Positions 1 to 12,609 of a DNA stretch of 64,000 nucleotides are shown here, one piece after another (position 1 is the first letter of the stretch; every line of letters starts with the position of its first letter). The notes beneath the pieces were generated by a model. That model did no database searches and was not told the DNA's origin. It saw only the letters and a program-made list of their open reading frames with translations. The stretch is from Schizochytrium sp. TIO01 (lineage: Eukaryota; Sar; Bigyra; Thraustochytrida; Thraustochytriidae). Where the stretch lies: the NCBI GenBank assembly GCA_004764695.1, contig SMSO01000031.1, positions 7,001,261 to 7,065,260 of the forward strand, read 5' to 3'. The translations under genes and the position numbers were made by a program.

Positions 1-3000
1 TTATCTTACCACTACCTCCTCCTCCACTGACTAAATTTATATTTTATTCCCCTCTTAGTATTGATATAAATAAATAAAATCATCGGAGGGGTTAAAGGGT
101 GTGTACTAGTTCCTACCACTCACCACAAAGTTTTTTTAAGTGCTAGTGAGAAGGAATTTCAAACTATATCATGTGAGGGAGAGTAGAAGATGAACTTTAC
201 TAAAAGTTGTTGTGGAGGAGAATTAATACGAGTGTCCATGGACAAGTTTCATTAGGAAACGAGAGGAAGTATTCTTCGCTGCGGGGACACGTGCGCGTAA
301 AGACGTGCACGTTGCCCCCAATTGCCGCGCGCCCTTCTCACCTTATGCATTTGTTTGTTTCTTTGTTGTGCTTGGACATTCAAGCGTGCACCTCATCCAT
401 TCCTAGTATCTCCTTCGCGTTGATGGACGATTTCTTGAAGAATGACTTTATTAATTCCCTATGGAGGATGAAGAAGGGTGTATTCTACGCTCTAAATTGG
501 GGCAAGGATTGGTCCTGATTACCGATGCAATGACATTCCTCAAAGGCAAAGCTTGCGCGAGCTTAGTTTTGGCCGAATAATGCCGCAAAGAAGAGTCGTT
601 TCCACATCACAACTTACATCTTTTGCTCTTCCTGTATATTTATATTTACTTTTTTTTTTTTTAATTAATTAAAAAAGGTTTTTATATATTAATTTTAAAC
701 AATAATAGAAATTAGGTCTGTAATAGGGTTATAATGTGATCTATCTACGCATCTACCAACAATAACGTGTCCGCTGTGAATATGAAGATGAGTCAAACAA
801 AGCAAGTGCTATCTATACACATTTTAGCATTGCGCGAGAAGAACTTACGTTTCACCCACTATAGCTCATATGGAAAGCTTGGTAGCTAGCTATTTGCCTG
901 CGACTTTTAGAAACCTTCAATGTTATGTTAAGGTGGCAAAGATCGGATAAGTCACCCATCCATCCACCTATCGTCATCATCCATCTTGGTATTGTCTACA
1001 GAAAGAAGGAGGTACATACTACCTACGCGCCTATACACTCCAAGTTCCTACCTCTGTAGTGTTATGAGAGAAAGAAAGTCATAACTTGCTATGGCTATAT
1101 AACAAATGAGTAGGAAGGCATTCACAAAAAATTGTGCGAAACGCGCTCCTTTGGTTTGACGATAGTCTTCGCCATACCTGTCGAAAGATTAAATTGGTAT
1201 TTAAATAGGGAACAACTCCAAGAGCGCTGCGCAGTCACCTTTTCTAAGGCTTGCATTTACTGCATCCAATCCGAGGATGATCATGTTTTTATATATTTAT
1301 TTCTGCGTTACTCCGCTTTTAATTGCTACAAGTTTAATTTTATATTTTATTGTATTGTTTTAATATTTTGCAACTCTCATCTTTCTTTACCGCTTCGTTG
1401 AAGGCAAAAAGAGCTCAGGCATATTCTCATGGCGCTACGAAAGGCGTACATTTGAAAATAACGTACCACCATAGGAGTGGTTGGTATATGGGTTTGGAGG
1501 CTGGCAGTAGCCATGATCTCATTACACTTGCCTTGAAGATGGCTACGTGCAATAATTCAGGTATTTGCAGTTTTTGCCGAGGGGGCGAAGCATTCTTTTT
1601 ACGAAATATAGGTATATTCGATTGATTTATTATAATTAATTAATTTTAAAACTTTAAAATATAAATTAACCTAATTTCTTCTTTAAATAAATGTGTACTA
1701 TGTGTAAAGGAATCTCCCTTATTGAAGAAATGGGTTATAAATATAAAAGGAGGATGATGAAAGAGGAAAGAACGGTAGACCAAAATGCTTGTGCACAAAT
1801 GGTGAAAAAAGCTTTTGAAGAACTTCGAAACTCGCTCTCTTTTATACGCTCGCACCGCCTGCGAGAGCAGATGCAAACGCCGAAGCGCTCCAGCATGCTA
1901 TTTAGCTTGACGTACGGTGCTTTCCCCGGGCGAAGAAGAAGAAAGGAGTTTTGTTTACCATCGAAAGGTTTCGCCTCAACTACATGGTTTCGTATTGTAC
2001 AATCGAATTAAACTTTTCTAGTTTTGCATCACACTACTTATACATATACATATATAATATTTATTATTATTATTTTAATAATGAATATTATATATAGTAT
2101 TTATATAAATGATTAAAAAATATAGAAAATGATCACCATGATTATTCAGACCGACCGATCACTCGTGCGCTTTTCTGAGTCTGGCAGAAAGCCCGGGGCT
2201 GGCGCCATGGGCCACGCAATATGGCGCGAGACACGCACGCATGTCTCTTCCTGAATCACGCCAGCTGCCTTATTATGCAGTGGCGTGGCTTCGAGCTGGC
2301 CTGCCGGCACACTCCAAGTTGGTCACATCATTTGTGTGTACGGGTGTGTGCACAGCACCTCTCTGGATGTAATTACTTCAAGTTGTAGGACTTGACAGGA
2401 GTTAGGTATGTGTTGTGGTCCAAATGGTGGGCTTCATCACGATAAATAATCGTCGAGTGACCTCTTGCACTGCAGTGACAGTATTGCTGAGCTCTTGAAG
2501 TTGTCTTATGCATGACATGAATGCCTAGCTCGCCGGAATACGGATGATGCTTTTAGGCACCATGTTTCCAATAATTGCATCTTAGCATCAAGGTGCTTGG
2601 TGGACACCCGTCAATGCTACGATTAGAGATGGAGAGATGCAGGATAGAACTCCACTTTTGGACGCACTGGCATCATGAATGAGCACTTCGAAAGTGGAAC
2701 TATTCTTCATAATGTTATGTTTCTATTGGTAAGAGTAATAACGCCTCGAATAACGCTGTCATGACACTCGTACCTCATAACCAACAGAGCTCGCTAGCTA
2801 TTTATACGATCTTTGAACACTTTTCAGTCGAGAATGAAATGCGCTCAATTCAACGCCAATTGTAGAAGGACTCATAGCCGCAACTTTTCTTCCTCGCTAC
2901 TCGTAACCTTCATTTCATGATACAGTGATTATTACTTTTACAAACTATCGCATCTGCCTAGCGTTTCATGTCGACCCGGAGTTTCGTACTAGTACTGTGC

Positions 3001-6000
3001 TAGATATTTTCCATGCTGCGGCTCAGGAGAGTTTCTCCCGGGTTAAAACGATCTACGTATACTCAATCACTCCTCTTGTGGAGGCTCCACTGTTATGTTC
3101 GAAATTGAAATGAAAAAGAATCAGGTTACCATCGCTAGATTTCTCAAGGCGCCAAATTTCATCTCGAAATACTACCTATCCGTAAAACCCATAGATTTCA
3201 TTCATGAAGCATAATTCAATCTGCATTATCATTGTCAGAACGGACGCTGTAGTGGTCAGCGGAGTTCTTTGTGCGGGCTTTACAGTATAACGAAGCAGTT
3301 GGTAAGCGATGGATGAGAATACAATCTTCACATTCACCCTCCAAGTCGATTATCCTGCGAGGGAAATCATCGAATACGAATTGAAACGCTGTCCACGCGT
3401 CCATTTTTAACAATCATCGAATTACCACCACAAGAGTATTAAAATAGATACCAAGAAACTTGAAGAGAGCCGAAAGAGGTTGGAAACGGGCGGTTACGCT
3501 GCTACCCTTTCTATTTAGTGTTGGTTTCCCACCTTGAAATGATGCAGGTGAGATTTGTTATGGCACCCGAGCAGGAAACGACAAACTAAGAGCTTCCGAA
3601 TCTCACAATAGCCATAGATATTACCAGCCAGTCAAATTCGTGGGAACTTGGCATCAAGCTGTGAAACCTCAATTAAACTATCTGAAGATGCTCCTCACCA
3701 CCTCGATGCCTGCAGAAACCCTAATGAAGCTTGCAAACAAACAAACACCAGGATCGCTCGCCAAGTCTTCTTCACGCATGAACCAGACGCCCGAATATAT
3801 GAATGAATACGAGGTCAATTTGTCTTCTTTTCTTCTTTTCTTCTTTTCTTAATTTTAAATTTAATAATAATAATAATAATTACAAAGAAGAAGAAAGACA
3901 ACAGAAAGACAAAAACAAAAAGTATCTCATTTCAAGTTAGAGTACTCATAACATTATAGTCTGAGCAAACCCAAGAAGTGGTATGTTGACATAGGGTGTA
4001 GTTCACCAATCGCCAAAGGCAGCTTTGAAAAGCTTACGTTCTTTTTGTACGATGGCGGGCCGCTTTAAAATAGTAGCTTTTATTCTTTCTCTTAATCTCT
4101 ATTTCTAATTAAAAAACACGCCATTTTAGTTGTATTATATGATATAAACCATGACATGTATAATATTGTTGCGCGTTTTTTTAGGCATTGCCTGTAAATG
4201 AAAAAATCAGTTCCAGTCAGAGCTGATTGTATAGTGGCTGTATGTTTTCCTTTCTTTTCAATCACCAGTTACCATTCATCGGCCCTCTCCCATCGAACTT
4301 TTCTCCATGAATCCATCCAGTCCATTTCAATGTCTCCATCTACTAATCATCTCACCTGTCCTTGAAACGGTGGGACAATAGTACAGTGTCTAGTAATTTT
4401 ACGGTTACGTAAAACTCCCAAGGGATTAGCTAGAAAAGAATCCTTTTAAAAGGGAAATAAAACTATATGAAATAATTTTCTCTTTATTTTCAATATGAGA
4501 TGCTATCATATCTAGATAGTACCTTTAAAACAATAAACTTTAGTTGTTAGGAATAGCAGTAGGTATCTCTATTTTAAACATATTTTAAAGATTTGAAAAT
4601 ATTTTTCTATTTTTTAAATAGGTTAAAAAATGAAAAATGAAAAAAGGAAAAAGGAAAAAAGCAGAAAGAGAAAAAGTAGATTAGGGTCGCGAAAGCCTTA
4701 AGAGGCAGATAGGGCAAAACATAGTACGCCTGGCTTGCGGTGGGACCATGTGGAAAGAAATTGCAATCGTGTTTTCGGCGGCAACGATCGTTTCATGCCC
4801 CGCGACGGTAGCGCGGCCTCAGCTCGGCGCAAAATTAGGCGCGAGAAGGTGGATTCGAAATGCTTAGCAAAGAATTCAACTTGCGATTTTACTGAAAATA
4901 TCAGAATGTGAGCAGTTCGACTTAATGCTGAAATGAGGTTCTACAATGAGCAGAAGTCGAGGCAGTCGGACAATGTGATGCGAAGTTGTCGAGATTGCTG
5001 CCAAAAGCTCACTGGTGGCACCATGGTCCGATACTCTGGAGAAATCGGAGTCCGGTACTCTTTGAGGGCTGCCCACCTGTGCCACTTTGGGACTTTCAAG
5101 CGACAGGAAGTTCTAAGGAGAGGACAAGGTTCGTCCTAAGTATGACTTTCAAGCGTGATGGTACAAAGGTTGCTCGGACTGAAGCTCATTTTGCACATGA
5201 AGAAGCCATGGTGAGCTACAGCAAACATCTTCTTGCTTTAAAAACAGTCATTCGCTGCTGAAGGTTTTCATTGCTGGAGAGCACTCTTTTTGTGTAAAGA
5301 AAGCTCTGGTCTGGTTCTCGTTTCAAGGATCTTGAAGAAATTCTCGCGTAGTTGCTCACGATCCAATTTGATAATGCGAGAGACATGCAAGAAAGCCTAG
5401 ACCTCTTGTGGATGCCTGCTCACACTCAAGCAAGCTTTATTTCCATTTTGTGAAAAATAGCTCAATGAATTGCATCAAGTTTTTTCATTTGCTTTTGAAT
5501 TCCATGTCACTAGTTTAGCTTCACCCAAGGCGGTCGGCCTTGTCAAGCTTCTTTGTAACTTAACCTACTCAATATGTTCCATCCTTAACACTTGGAGGTT
5601 CGAGGACAACACAGTAAGAGATCATCGTGCACTGTGATTACAGCCATGGAGGTGGCATCAGCTCTCACAGTGAAAACTATAATTACAACAATAGTCCAGT
5701 GAATTCATAGATGTTTATGGTGCTTGAGCTCTGGCCCCGGCAAAGTCTTCGCCCAAGAAAGTAGGCACCAACCAAATCAGCTCAAAGCTCAAGCTTTATC
5801 CCCAGTGCCTTCATCGAACCTTCTCAAGATTTGCTCAGAATGTCTCAAATCCGCTCTCATCAGCGCCACCATCAGCATAAAAGAAAGCTTGATCGACAGC
5901 TATTTCCACACACAACCAAAAACCATCCCAAGCCTTGCAGGCCGAAAACAGTACCGCCAGGGATGCTTCACTCCTTGTCATCTCTTATACGCATCCGCCC

Positions 6001-6670
6001 CAAGTCCCGTTCCCATGTCCCGAACCACGCCACCATCACCTCTTCTTAGCTGCCGGAACAGCTTCAGAACCTCGAGAACGTCCATAGTTTAAGAACGTTC
6101 TCGCGGCTGCCTGCCAGAACGCACATTTACCCATTTCATGTACAGGTAGGCGGCCTTTTACTCAACCGTGGGCGTTCCGTTCTCTGAGGCGCAAGGGGTG
6201 TTCCACAAGCGTCGCGATCCACAGCACATGATTCCCACTGTGACGTCACTGTGTGCAGATCAGAGAGCGAAGCCCTCTGTGGAAGGAAGCGGAGGCCTCG
6301 CTTATCTGCCGAAGAAGGCCTTCGCTGCGGCCGGAAGCCGCCGAAGATCGACGCTCCAAAGGCCTCCTCAGGGGCGCCTCTGAGAAGGCCTGGAGCGGTA
6401 TTCCTGAGACTCGCCGCGAAGATCGAGGTCCACTGCCACTGCGCGTTGAGATTCTTCTAGGCCTGCGGCTGAAATGGCCGATCGGTGCATCTTTCGTGCG
6501 GGGTAAAAGGTACCACAAAGACCCCCCTAGCGCCGCATGGACACCGCACATACAGGGGAGACAGAGGGGCAGAGTGGGAGTATAGGAGAAACGGGCAAAC
6601 TTCAAATCCCACAGTGGAGTGGTTGAAAGATAAGTGCACTCCTTTCTCACCTGTTCTTGTGATAGAGAGG

Positions 6671-6807
6671 TGACTGACTGACTGAATGAATGAATGAATG
6701 AATGAATGAATGAATAAATGAATGAATGAATGAATGAATGAATGAATGAATGAATGAATGAATGAATGAATGAATAAATGAAAGAATGAATGAATGAATG
6801 AATGAAC
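6671..6807. repeat. (TGAA)n microsatellite
   Basis: About 30 tandem copies of TGAA, lightly interrupted by TAAA and AAGA variants. On the minus strand it creates artificial open frames of repeating His-Ser-Phe-Ile, which are not genes. It follows a short run of TGAC units. Confidence 0.95.
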
Positions 6808-8716
6808 GAGGAATTGATTGCTTTTGATTGCCGTTGATTGCTTGTGGAAAAATATACCTAAGAAGAGAAAGAGGATGACGGATATCATTGATGCTCAGAG
6901 GAGAACGCACGCCTGGGCAAGAACATCTTCTTTATTCTTGCCCGTGCTTCGTTGTGTGTTGAGTCGCTCGGTCTGTGGCTGATTGCGCTATATTCTGCAT
7001 TGGGTTCTGTACTAGATTCCGCAATTGCCGCGGGGAATTAGTTGGTCTTCACAGCTTGGTGGTATGATCTTGGTTGGGAAATTATGGAGTGACCTCGCGT
7101 TAATTTCGCATTGCGTCTGGAGCTGCTACCAGCGCAGCCACTGTGTAGTAGAGAAGAGAGCGTGTTTTGATGTCACAAGTGAGCCTCTCAAGTTCTGCAG
7201 AGAACTTCGCAGTCAACCTTGAGCTCAGTGTCGAGCTTGAAGGTCAATCAATGTCAAGCTTGAACTCGCTTGCACTGGGCTTGAAGTTACGTGCTTCACA
7301 GATTGCATGCAGGGAAACTCTGACGACATTTGGTCAAGGCGAGGAGCCCTCCAGTTCCGGTTGAACTTGAGAGGCTTGAGAGAGATGTGCTGCGAAGATC
7401 AGAGCCAGGCTTACGAGGTCAGCAGATCAGATCGTGCGAGGACTTCAAGAGCGAGCCGATGTGTCAGCCGGTGCACGCGAGGCGAACTGGCATTCGACCA
7501 CTCCACCTGAGCTTAGGTCAACACAAACCCCTCGCATGGACGAATACCCCGCACAAATCTCCAAGACTGTGGCACAGGCATCGGTATACATACCTACTTC
7601 AACCTGGACTTCCTCAACGTGTTCAACTTCTTCAACTTCTTCTTCTGCTGTAAACACATAAATAAGTTTTTAAAGATTTAAAAAAACAGTTAATAGGAGG
7701 TAGTAGTTAGTAGCAGAGCCTACTTGAAGCTGTTTTGACTTAATTTTGTATTTTAAAATAAATAAATGCGGAAAGAAATTGACTAGTGCTTCAGTAGAAA
7801 CTACTAGTACATGTATGTACTTTTCATTACTAAAAGGATGCACTCTCTTCTGTTGATATTCCTCTAGCTGGAGAAATATCAACTAAACTTCTCTTTCTCT
7901 GCTGGCCACCGAGTCATTTACGCGGAGGGTGACTTGGCCTTGTCTGCCTGGGCTGTTCACGCTCGAGCTTTTTTGAACTGCCGCTGTACCGGGTGGCCGG
8001 ATAAGGAGTGCAAGTTTGCGATGGTTTCTTCAGCTTGTCTCTAAGCAACATCATGCATGTCACATTCACCTTTTTCTATGCTTTTTTAATTAAAATTAAA
8101 AAAATAAACCTAAAAACTCTAGAAAGGGCTACCGCGACTCCTACCTATGCACCTAATAACAGCTATTGCTGTATTTTCTATGATTAAATAGAAAGTTGAT
8201 CATGATAAGGGGGGTCACTTTATTACTCACTTGCTAACTAGGACCAGCTAGGATAAACTTAGGAGTGGCCTAGTCTCGTTGCAATCTCTAATCTCAATGT
8301 AGAACTCAAATCACGATCTCCGACTCGCCGTCGCTGCCGCCCGCTCGCCTGAGGACACGAGCACCGGCACGGTTGGAGCCGCGCACCGAAACAGACCCCG
8401 CGTCAGCGCCACAGGCGGCGACACCCACCTGCGCTGCGTGAGGGAACACGTGCGTGCGAGAGTCCATCTGGCGGGAAAAAGCGACTCCAGGCCAGAGCCC
8501 ATTTTCTTTGTCTCTTTCTTTCTGTCTTCCTTTGCCCTGTTTTTTATTTCGTCGTCTTCTTCTTCGCCTGGATCGGCCTTGGCGGCCAAAGCGGAGCTCG
8601 CTGCGTGAGTACTTGCAGTAAGTGTGGCCCTCTGCTTGCTTTGAAGGAGAAGCAGGGTCGCTTCGAACGAGCAAGCGAGCAAGCGAGCAAAGGAGGTGGT
8701 GGCTCCAGTGTATCAA

Positions 8717-8718
8717 TT

Positions 8719-8766
<48 letters not shown>

Positions 8767-8770
8767 TTCT
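8717..8770. repeat. (TTTC)n pyrimidine tract upstream of the Myb gene
   Basis: Twelve to thirteen tandem TTTC units, pyrimidine on the coding strand, about 280 bp before the Myb start codon, so in its promoter or 5' UTR. A similar tract lies before the SDR gene at 48,550-48,619. Confidence 0.9.
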
Positions 8771-9045
8771 GTTCTTATATTATTTTCTGCCCCTGTGAGA
8801 TCCTGGCGAGCTTCTTCACTCTTCTGCGCGCACGTGTGCTAAACGCCCGGCGCAGACGGACCCTAGAAGCTTGCGATTATTCATTGCTGATCGACTGGTC
8901 TTGAAAGGTAGCACGTCCAGTTAGTGATTGTAAAAATTAAAACAAGCTGAAGGGGAAAGCTAGAGGTCACCGTCTGCACAGCAAGACAGAAGCACCTGAT
9001 AAAACTGCACGTTGTTGAGGTACTTCATATATCTTTTATAAAACC

Positions 9046-12000
9046 ATGGGCAACGAAGCATCGCAAGCAGGCAAGAACGGCGGCACGCTCTGCGTAGGGT
9101 GCCGTAAACCCATCAGCGCCAAAAGTACTCGTTACCGCAAATGTGCTTACTTGGAATGCAGCCATGTTTATTGTGGCGACTGCAAGGGAGACTGTATGTT
9201 CAAGCACGGAAAGTCACAGTACTACTGCGGTGATCACCATTTTGCAATTACAGGGGAAGGAAGTGGAAAGAACTTGGGGGGATCGTCCATGTCGTCTTCG
9301 ACTCCTAAAGGTATTGTTGATACACCACAATCTGCTGCATCTGATCAACCAATGCAAATGCCAAAACAACCTGTTTCCGCACGTGCAGCACCTACCAAAC
9401 GTGGCAAACCCCCCACCCCTGCTATGACGCCCGGAACGCAAGAGCTTTACCGAAACCTCGAGGCCACCAAAAGAACAGATCGCAACCAGACACCCTCCGG
9501 CATGATCGCGGCTGATTCACTTGACGCCGATGCCATGGAGGCCTTCAGTGACATTTATGAGAATGGGTTCGGCAATTCAGAAAACGGCACTGCCTTAGAA
9601 AACGATTCAGATATGCAACATCAACAACAGAACGGAATGCAGGACGCACCTCCGTCCCGGTCGGACTCTCAGTCTTCCTCAGCAAGCAACTCCCAGTCGT
9701 CACATGACTTTTACTCGCAGCAACAAGCACCGCACAATCCAGTTCAATATTCACAACACCCACAACAGCACTATGGTAACGGTATGTCACACCACATGCA
9801 GTACGCACCTTCTGGAAATGGTATGCACCCGCAATTTATGGCTATGCCACCATCTGGACCTCCGGCCTCGTTGAATTCGAATCTTGCTGTGCCTGGTATT
9901 CCACGTCGCACTTCACTCACGTCGCAGAAGGCTGCTCAGCTTCTTACCGCTGAAGGCCAGACAACGTCGCCCAACACTGCCATGCGTGCTGCCGAAGCTG
10001 CCCGTGAAGCGGCTATGGCAATGTCAAGATCATTTGGGGGTTACTCCCAAGGCACGAGTGGCACGACTAGCATCAACAGTGTAGATCTTCTGAACAAGAT
10101 GCTTGAAACCAAGAGTGACAAGGGTCTAATGTTGCACGGTGATCTCGACACATCAAACGACGGTCGTACAATCCGTCCGAAGTACTGGACTGCCGAAGAA
10201 GACGAAAAGCTACGCAAAGCTGTGGAGCAGTACGGCCCGCGTCACTGGAAAGATATTGCTACCTTTGTTCCTGGTCGTACCCACGTCCAGTGCCTTCAGC
10301 GGTGGAATAAAGTCCTCAAACCTGGTTTGCGCAAGGGTGCATGGACCGAGGAGGAGGATCTGACTTTAACCCAGCTTGTGGAGTCTTCAGATTCCCAACC
10401 TAACTGGTCAGAAATTGCAGACAGTATTCCTGGGCGGAGTGCAAAGCAATGTCGTGAGCGCTGGTCATTCAATCTGGATCCATCGATTAATAAGGGTGAA
10501 TGGAGTGCTGAGGAAGATAGAATTCTCCTTGACTCTCAAGTCAAACTTGGCAACAAGTGGTCACAGATTGCCATGCTTCTGCCAGGACGCACAGAGAACG
10601 CCATCAAGACACGACACAAGTCCATCATTCGTGCTAAGCGACGTGAGTGGCGTCCTAGCGAAGATGCCCTGCTTCTCTCATACCAGCGTGACTACGGTAA
10701 CCGCTGGGATGAGATCGCCGCACGCCTCTCTAACCGCACCAAGAATGCTGTTAAAATGCGTTTTAAGTTTCTCACCGAGGACAACGTATCCGATACCACC
10801 AAGCAGAGTGACGCTAAAGAATCTACAAAGTCCCCTTCTAAGTCCCCTGTATCTGCCTCGAAATCAACAGAACCTGGAAGTGCTAATAAGAACCCTGGTC
10901 TTTCGGGTGCTGGTGAATTGGGCACATCTAATACGGCTGCTGCAGCTGCCAATGCAAAAGCTGCAGCTGCGAATTCAACTTCTGATACCGCCACATCAAA
11001 TGCAGCTGGCATGAGAGCTGCCACTGCTTCAGGATCAAGTCCATCTGAGGGCGACGCTACGGACCCCATTTCTGTCAAGGCGGAAGGTGCAAGTCAATCG
11101 AGCAGCTCCTCCACATCGTCTTCCTCCAAGGGACTTGTAGAGAGCGACGCTGGTGCTGTGACAGGCGAGGGTGAAGATAAGGATGCCATGTCAGTTTCGA
11201 CCCGTTCTCTTTCGACGTCTGCAGAAGATGTTCTGAAACGGAGAAGTATCTTGCAACGTACTGGGGCTTGCCAATCAAGTAAGGCCGCAGCAAGCTCGAA
11301 GGAGGCACGCGCACGCGCACGCAAGGCTGCTGCAGCTGCCGTAGCAGCCGCAGAAGCTGCCGCGCGCCAAGTGTCCGAGCAACAAGCAGCGCAGATGCAG
11401 CAGTATCATGCACAAGCTATGCATCCCTATATGAACCACCCAAATATGCATCCTATGGCTGCGCAGCACATGATGCATCCTCAGGGTCATCCTGCGATGC
11501 AGGGACATATGTACCCGTACGGGGTGCCCCCCGGATATCATCCTGCTGCGTACGCTCAAGGCATGCCTATGAACCAGGCGGGTCCGTACATGTACCCTCC
11601 TCAAATGCATCCGGGTGTCCACACAGGATATGGTGGACCCCAGCAAGGCGTTCCAGCCCCCAACTTCAAACCCATGCATGACGGCTACCAAGGAGGGCCA
11701 TCATCTTCTAATGCTGCATCCTCTTCTTCAGGTTCAAACCCGAATTCTGGCCATCAGTCTTCAGTGGGTGTTGTGAGTATGGGCACCCTGGGATCGACAA
11801 CAAATAGCACGTCTCAGCGAGAGATGCGAGGCGCCAATAACAAGGTTTCCAAAGTTATGCTTTCGGAGATGCTTGAAGATTTAGCAAACATGGACTTTGA
11901 CCCGCTCGATAACAACTCCCGTGATTTTGATAGCAGCGCTGCCCCTACTGAACGTAGTAATGAGATGGGCTACAATGATCCTCAAGACAGTGGATTTTAC

Positions 12001-12075
12001 TCAAGCCAAAATGATACATCTATTGGAAACGCTTACAACTCCGCGTTTGATGGTCTCAATCTCGATGACCTTTAA
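9046..12075 (+). CDS. four-repeat (4R) Myb/SANT DNA-binding protein with N-terminal Cys-rich motif
   Basis: A 1009-residue uninterrupted protein, probably a nuclear transcription factor. Four consecutive Myb/SANT repeats start near residues 379, 430, 483 and 533, each with the spaced tryptophans and acidic EED-type turn of the family (YWTAEED, AWTEEED, EWSAEED, EWRPSED). Residues 15-65 hold a Cys/His-rich segment (CVGC, CGDC, YCGDH) that looks zinc-binding but matches no domain I can name. Gln/Met/His/Pro-rich and Ala/Ser-rich low-complexity regions flank the repeats, and the C-terminus is acidic, as in activation domains. The start fits well: ACCATGG context with in-frame coding from the first codon. 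The protein begins MGNEAS, which matches the N-myristoylation pattern MGxxxS. That is odd for a nuclear factor and could be chance. The DNA-binding role is family knowledge; the targets are unknown. Confidence 0.92.
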   Translation: MGNEASQAGKNGGTLCVGCRKPISAKSTRYRKCAYLECSHVYCGDCKGDCMFKHGKSQYYCGDHHFAITGEGSGKNLGGSSMSSSTPKGIVDTPQSAASDQPMQMPKQPVSARAAPTKRGKPPTPAMTPGTQELYRNLEATKRTDRNQTPSGMIAADSLDADAMEAFSDIYENGFGNSENGTALENDSDMQHQQQNGMQDAPPSRSDSQSSSASNSQSSHDFYSQQQAPHNPVQYSQHPQQHYGNGMSHHMQYAPSGNGMHPQFMAMPPSGPPASLNSNLAVPGIPRRTSLTSQKAAQLLTAEGQTTSPNTAMRAAEAAREAAMAMSRSFGGYSQGTSGTTSINSVDLLNKMLETKSDKGLMLHGDLDTSNDGRTIRPKYWTAEEDEKLRKAVEQYGPRHWKDIATFVPGRTHVQCLQRWNKVLKPGLRKGAWTEEEDLTLTQLVESSDSQPNWSEIADSIPGRSAKQCRERWSFNLDPSINKGEWSAEEDRILLDSQVKLGNKWSQIAMLLPGRTENAIKTRHKSIIRAKRREWRPSEDALLLSYQRDYGNRWDEIAARLSNRTKNAVKMRFKFLTEDNVSDTTKQSDAKESTKSPSKSPVSASKSTEPGSANKNPGLSGAGELGTSNTAAAAANAKAAAANSTSDTATSNAAGMRAATASGSSPSEGDATDPISVKAEGASQSSSSSTSSSSKGLVESDAGAVTGEGEDKDAMSVSTRSLSTSAEDVLKRRSILQRTGACQSSKAAASSKEARARARKAAAAAVAAAEAAARQVSEQQAAQMQQYHAQAMHPYMNHPNMHPMAAQHMMHPQGHPAMQGHMYPYGVPPGYHPAAYAQGMPMNQAGPYMYPPQMHPGVHTGYGGPQQGVPAPNFKPMHDGYQGGPSSSNAASSSSGSNPNSGHQSSVGVVSMGTLGSTTNSTSQREMRGANNKVSKVMLSEMLEDLANMDFDPLDNNSRDFDSSAAPTERSNEMGYNDPQDSGFYSSQNDTSIGNAYNSAFDGLNLDDL

Positions 12076-12609
12076 ACTTGACTTTCCTGTGAACAAAGAC
12101 ATATAAATGACAGACAAGCTTTTTTTTCGGTTTAGATTACCTTTTGCTCTTATGTAGGTATTTAGATATTTTCTCTTGGTTTAAAAGATTAATTCGCTTC
12201 ATGACTGGTAACATAAGACTGATAGATCGTACTAGTACTTAAGTGATGTTATAGTGAGCGAAATCAGAAAACTTAAATTAGAAGAGTGCAAACTTTAAAC
12301 CACGCTCACGTTCAGGTATATACTTTGCTAGTAATGTATATTCGTTCAAGTGGCGATACTCCTCCTGAGAGAGTATGCACCGCTTTGTAGTTCTATAACA
12401 GCCTAACTCCTAAATACGCCCCCTGAAAGTGGCACAATAAGCGTCTCACTTTGCAGGAATCTTATAAGGAAGAGTACTACTTCTTGTTTTAAAACTTGGA
12501 ATGAAGAGAAAAGGAACTGTGAACATGAGCACATGCAGCACTCTTTGTCCAGCCAAGCCTCACTATCTAGCAATTCATGAAGGTTTCATCCATTGGCGCT
12601 AGCAAGAAT
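12076..12609. other. convergent intergenic region
   Basis: A 534-bp spacer between the 3' ends of the Myb gene (+) and the TPR gene (-). A T-rich run follows the Myb stop codon at about 12,120. It presumably holds both 3' UTRs and poly(A) sites. I see no gene or repeat. Confidence 0.6.

Larger units (their letters stand above)
1..9045. other. gene-poor AT-rich flank
   Basis: I find no convincing gene here. Open frames are short (under about 145 codons), overlap one another on both strands, and show neither family motifs nor a consistent codon pattern. The DNA alternates between very AT-rich stretches (for example 640-720, 2040-2120, 4560-4680) and GC-richer patches at about 5,700-7,650 and 8,300-8,900. 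The last few hundred bases are probably promoter and 5' UTR of the Myb gene. Untranslated RNAs or small spliced genes cannot be excluded from sequence alone. Confidence 0.5.

Noticed and set aside
1691-2011. 106-codon frame with a helical-looking centre
   Set aside because: Short, surrounded by AT-rich DNA, basic and low-complexity at the end, with no homology I recognise.
5724-6092. 122-codon frame in a GC-richer patch
   Set aside because: Ser/Pro-rich composition without motif; an overlapping frame is equally open. I do not trust it without transcript evidence.
6457-6910. His-Ser-Phe-Ile repeat proteins on the minus strand
   Set aside because: Direct translation of the TGAA microsatellite.
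8306-8716. Two overlapping minus-strand frames of 123-136 codons upstream of the Myb gene
   Set aside because: Both frames are open at once in GC-rich DNA and neither shows a domain. Probably Myb promoter DNA.
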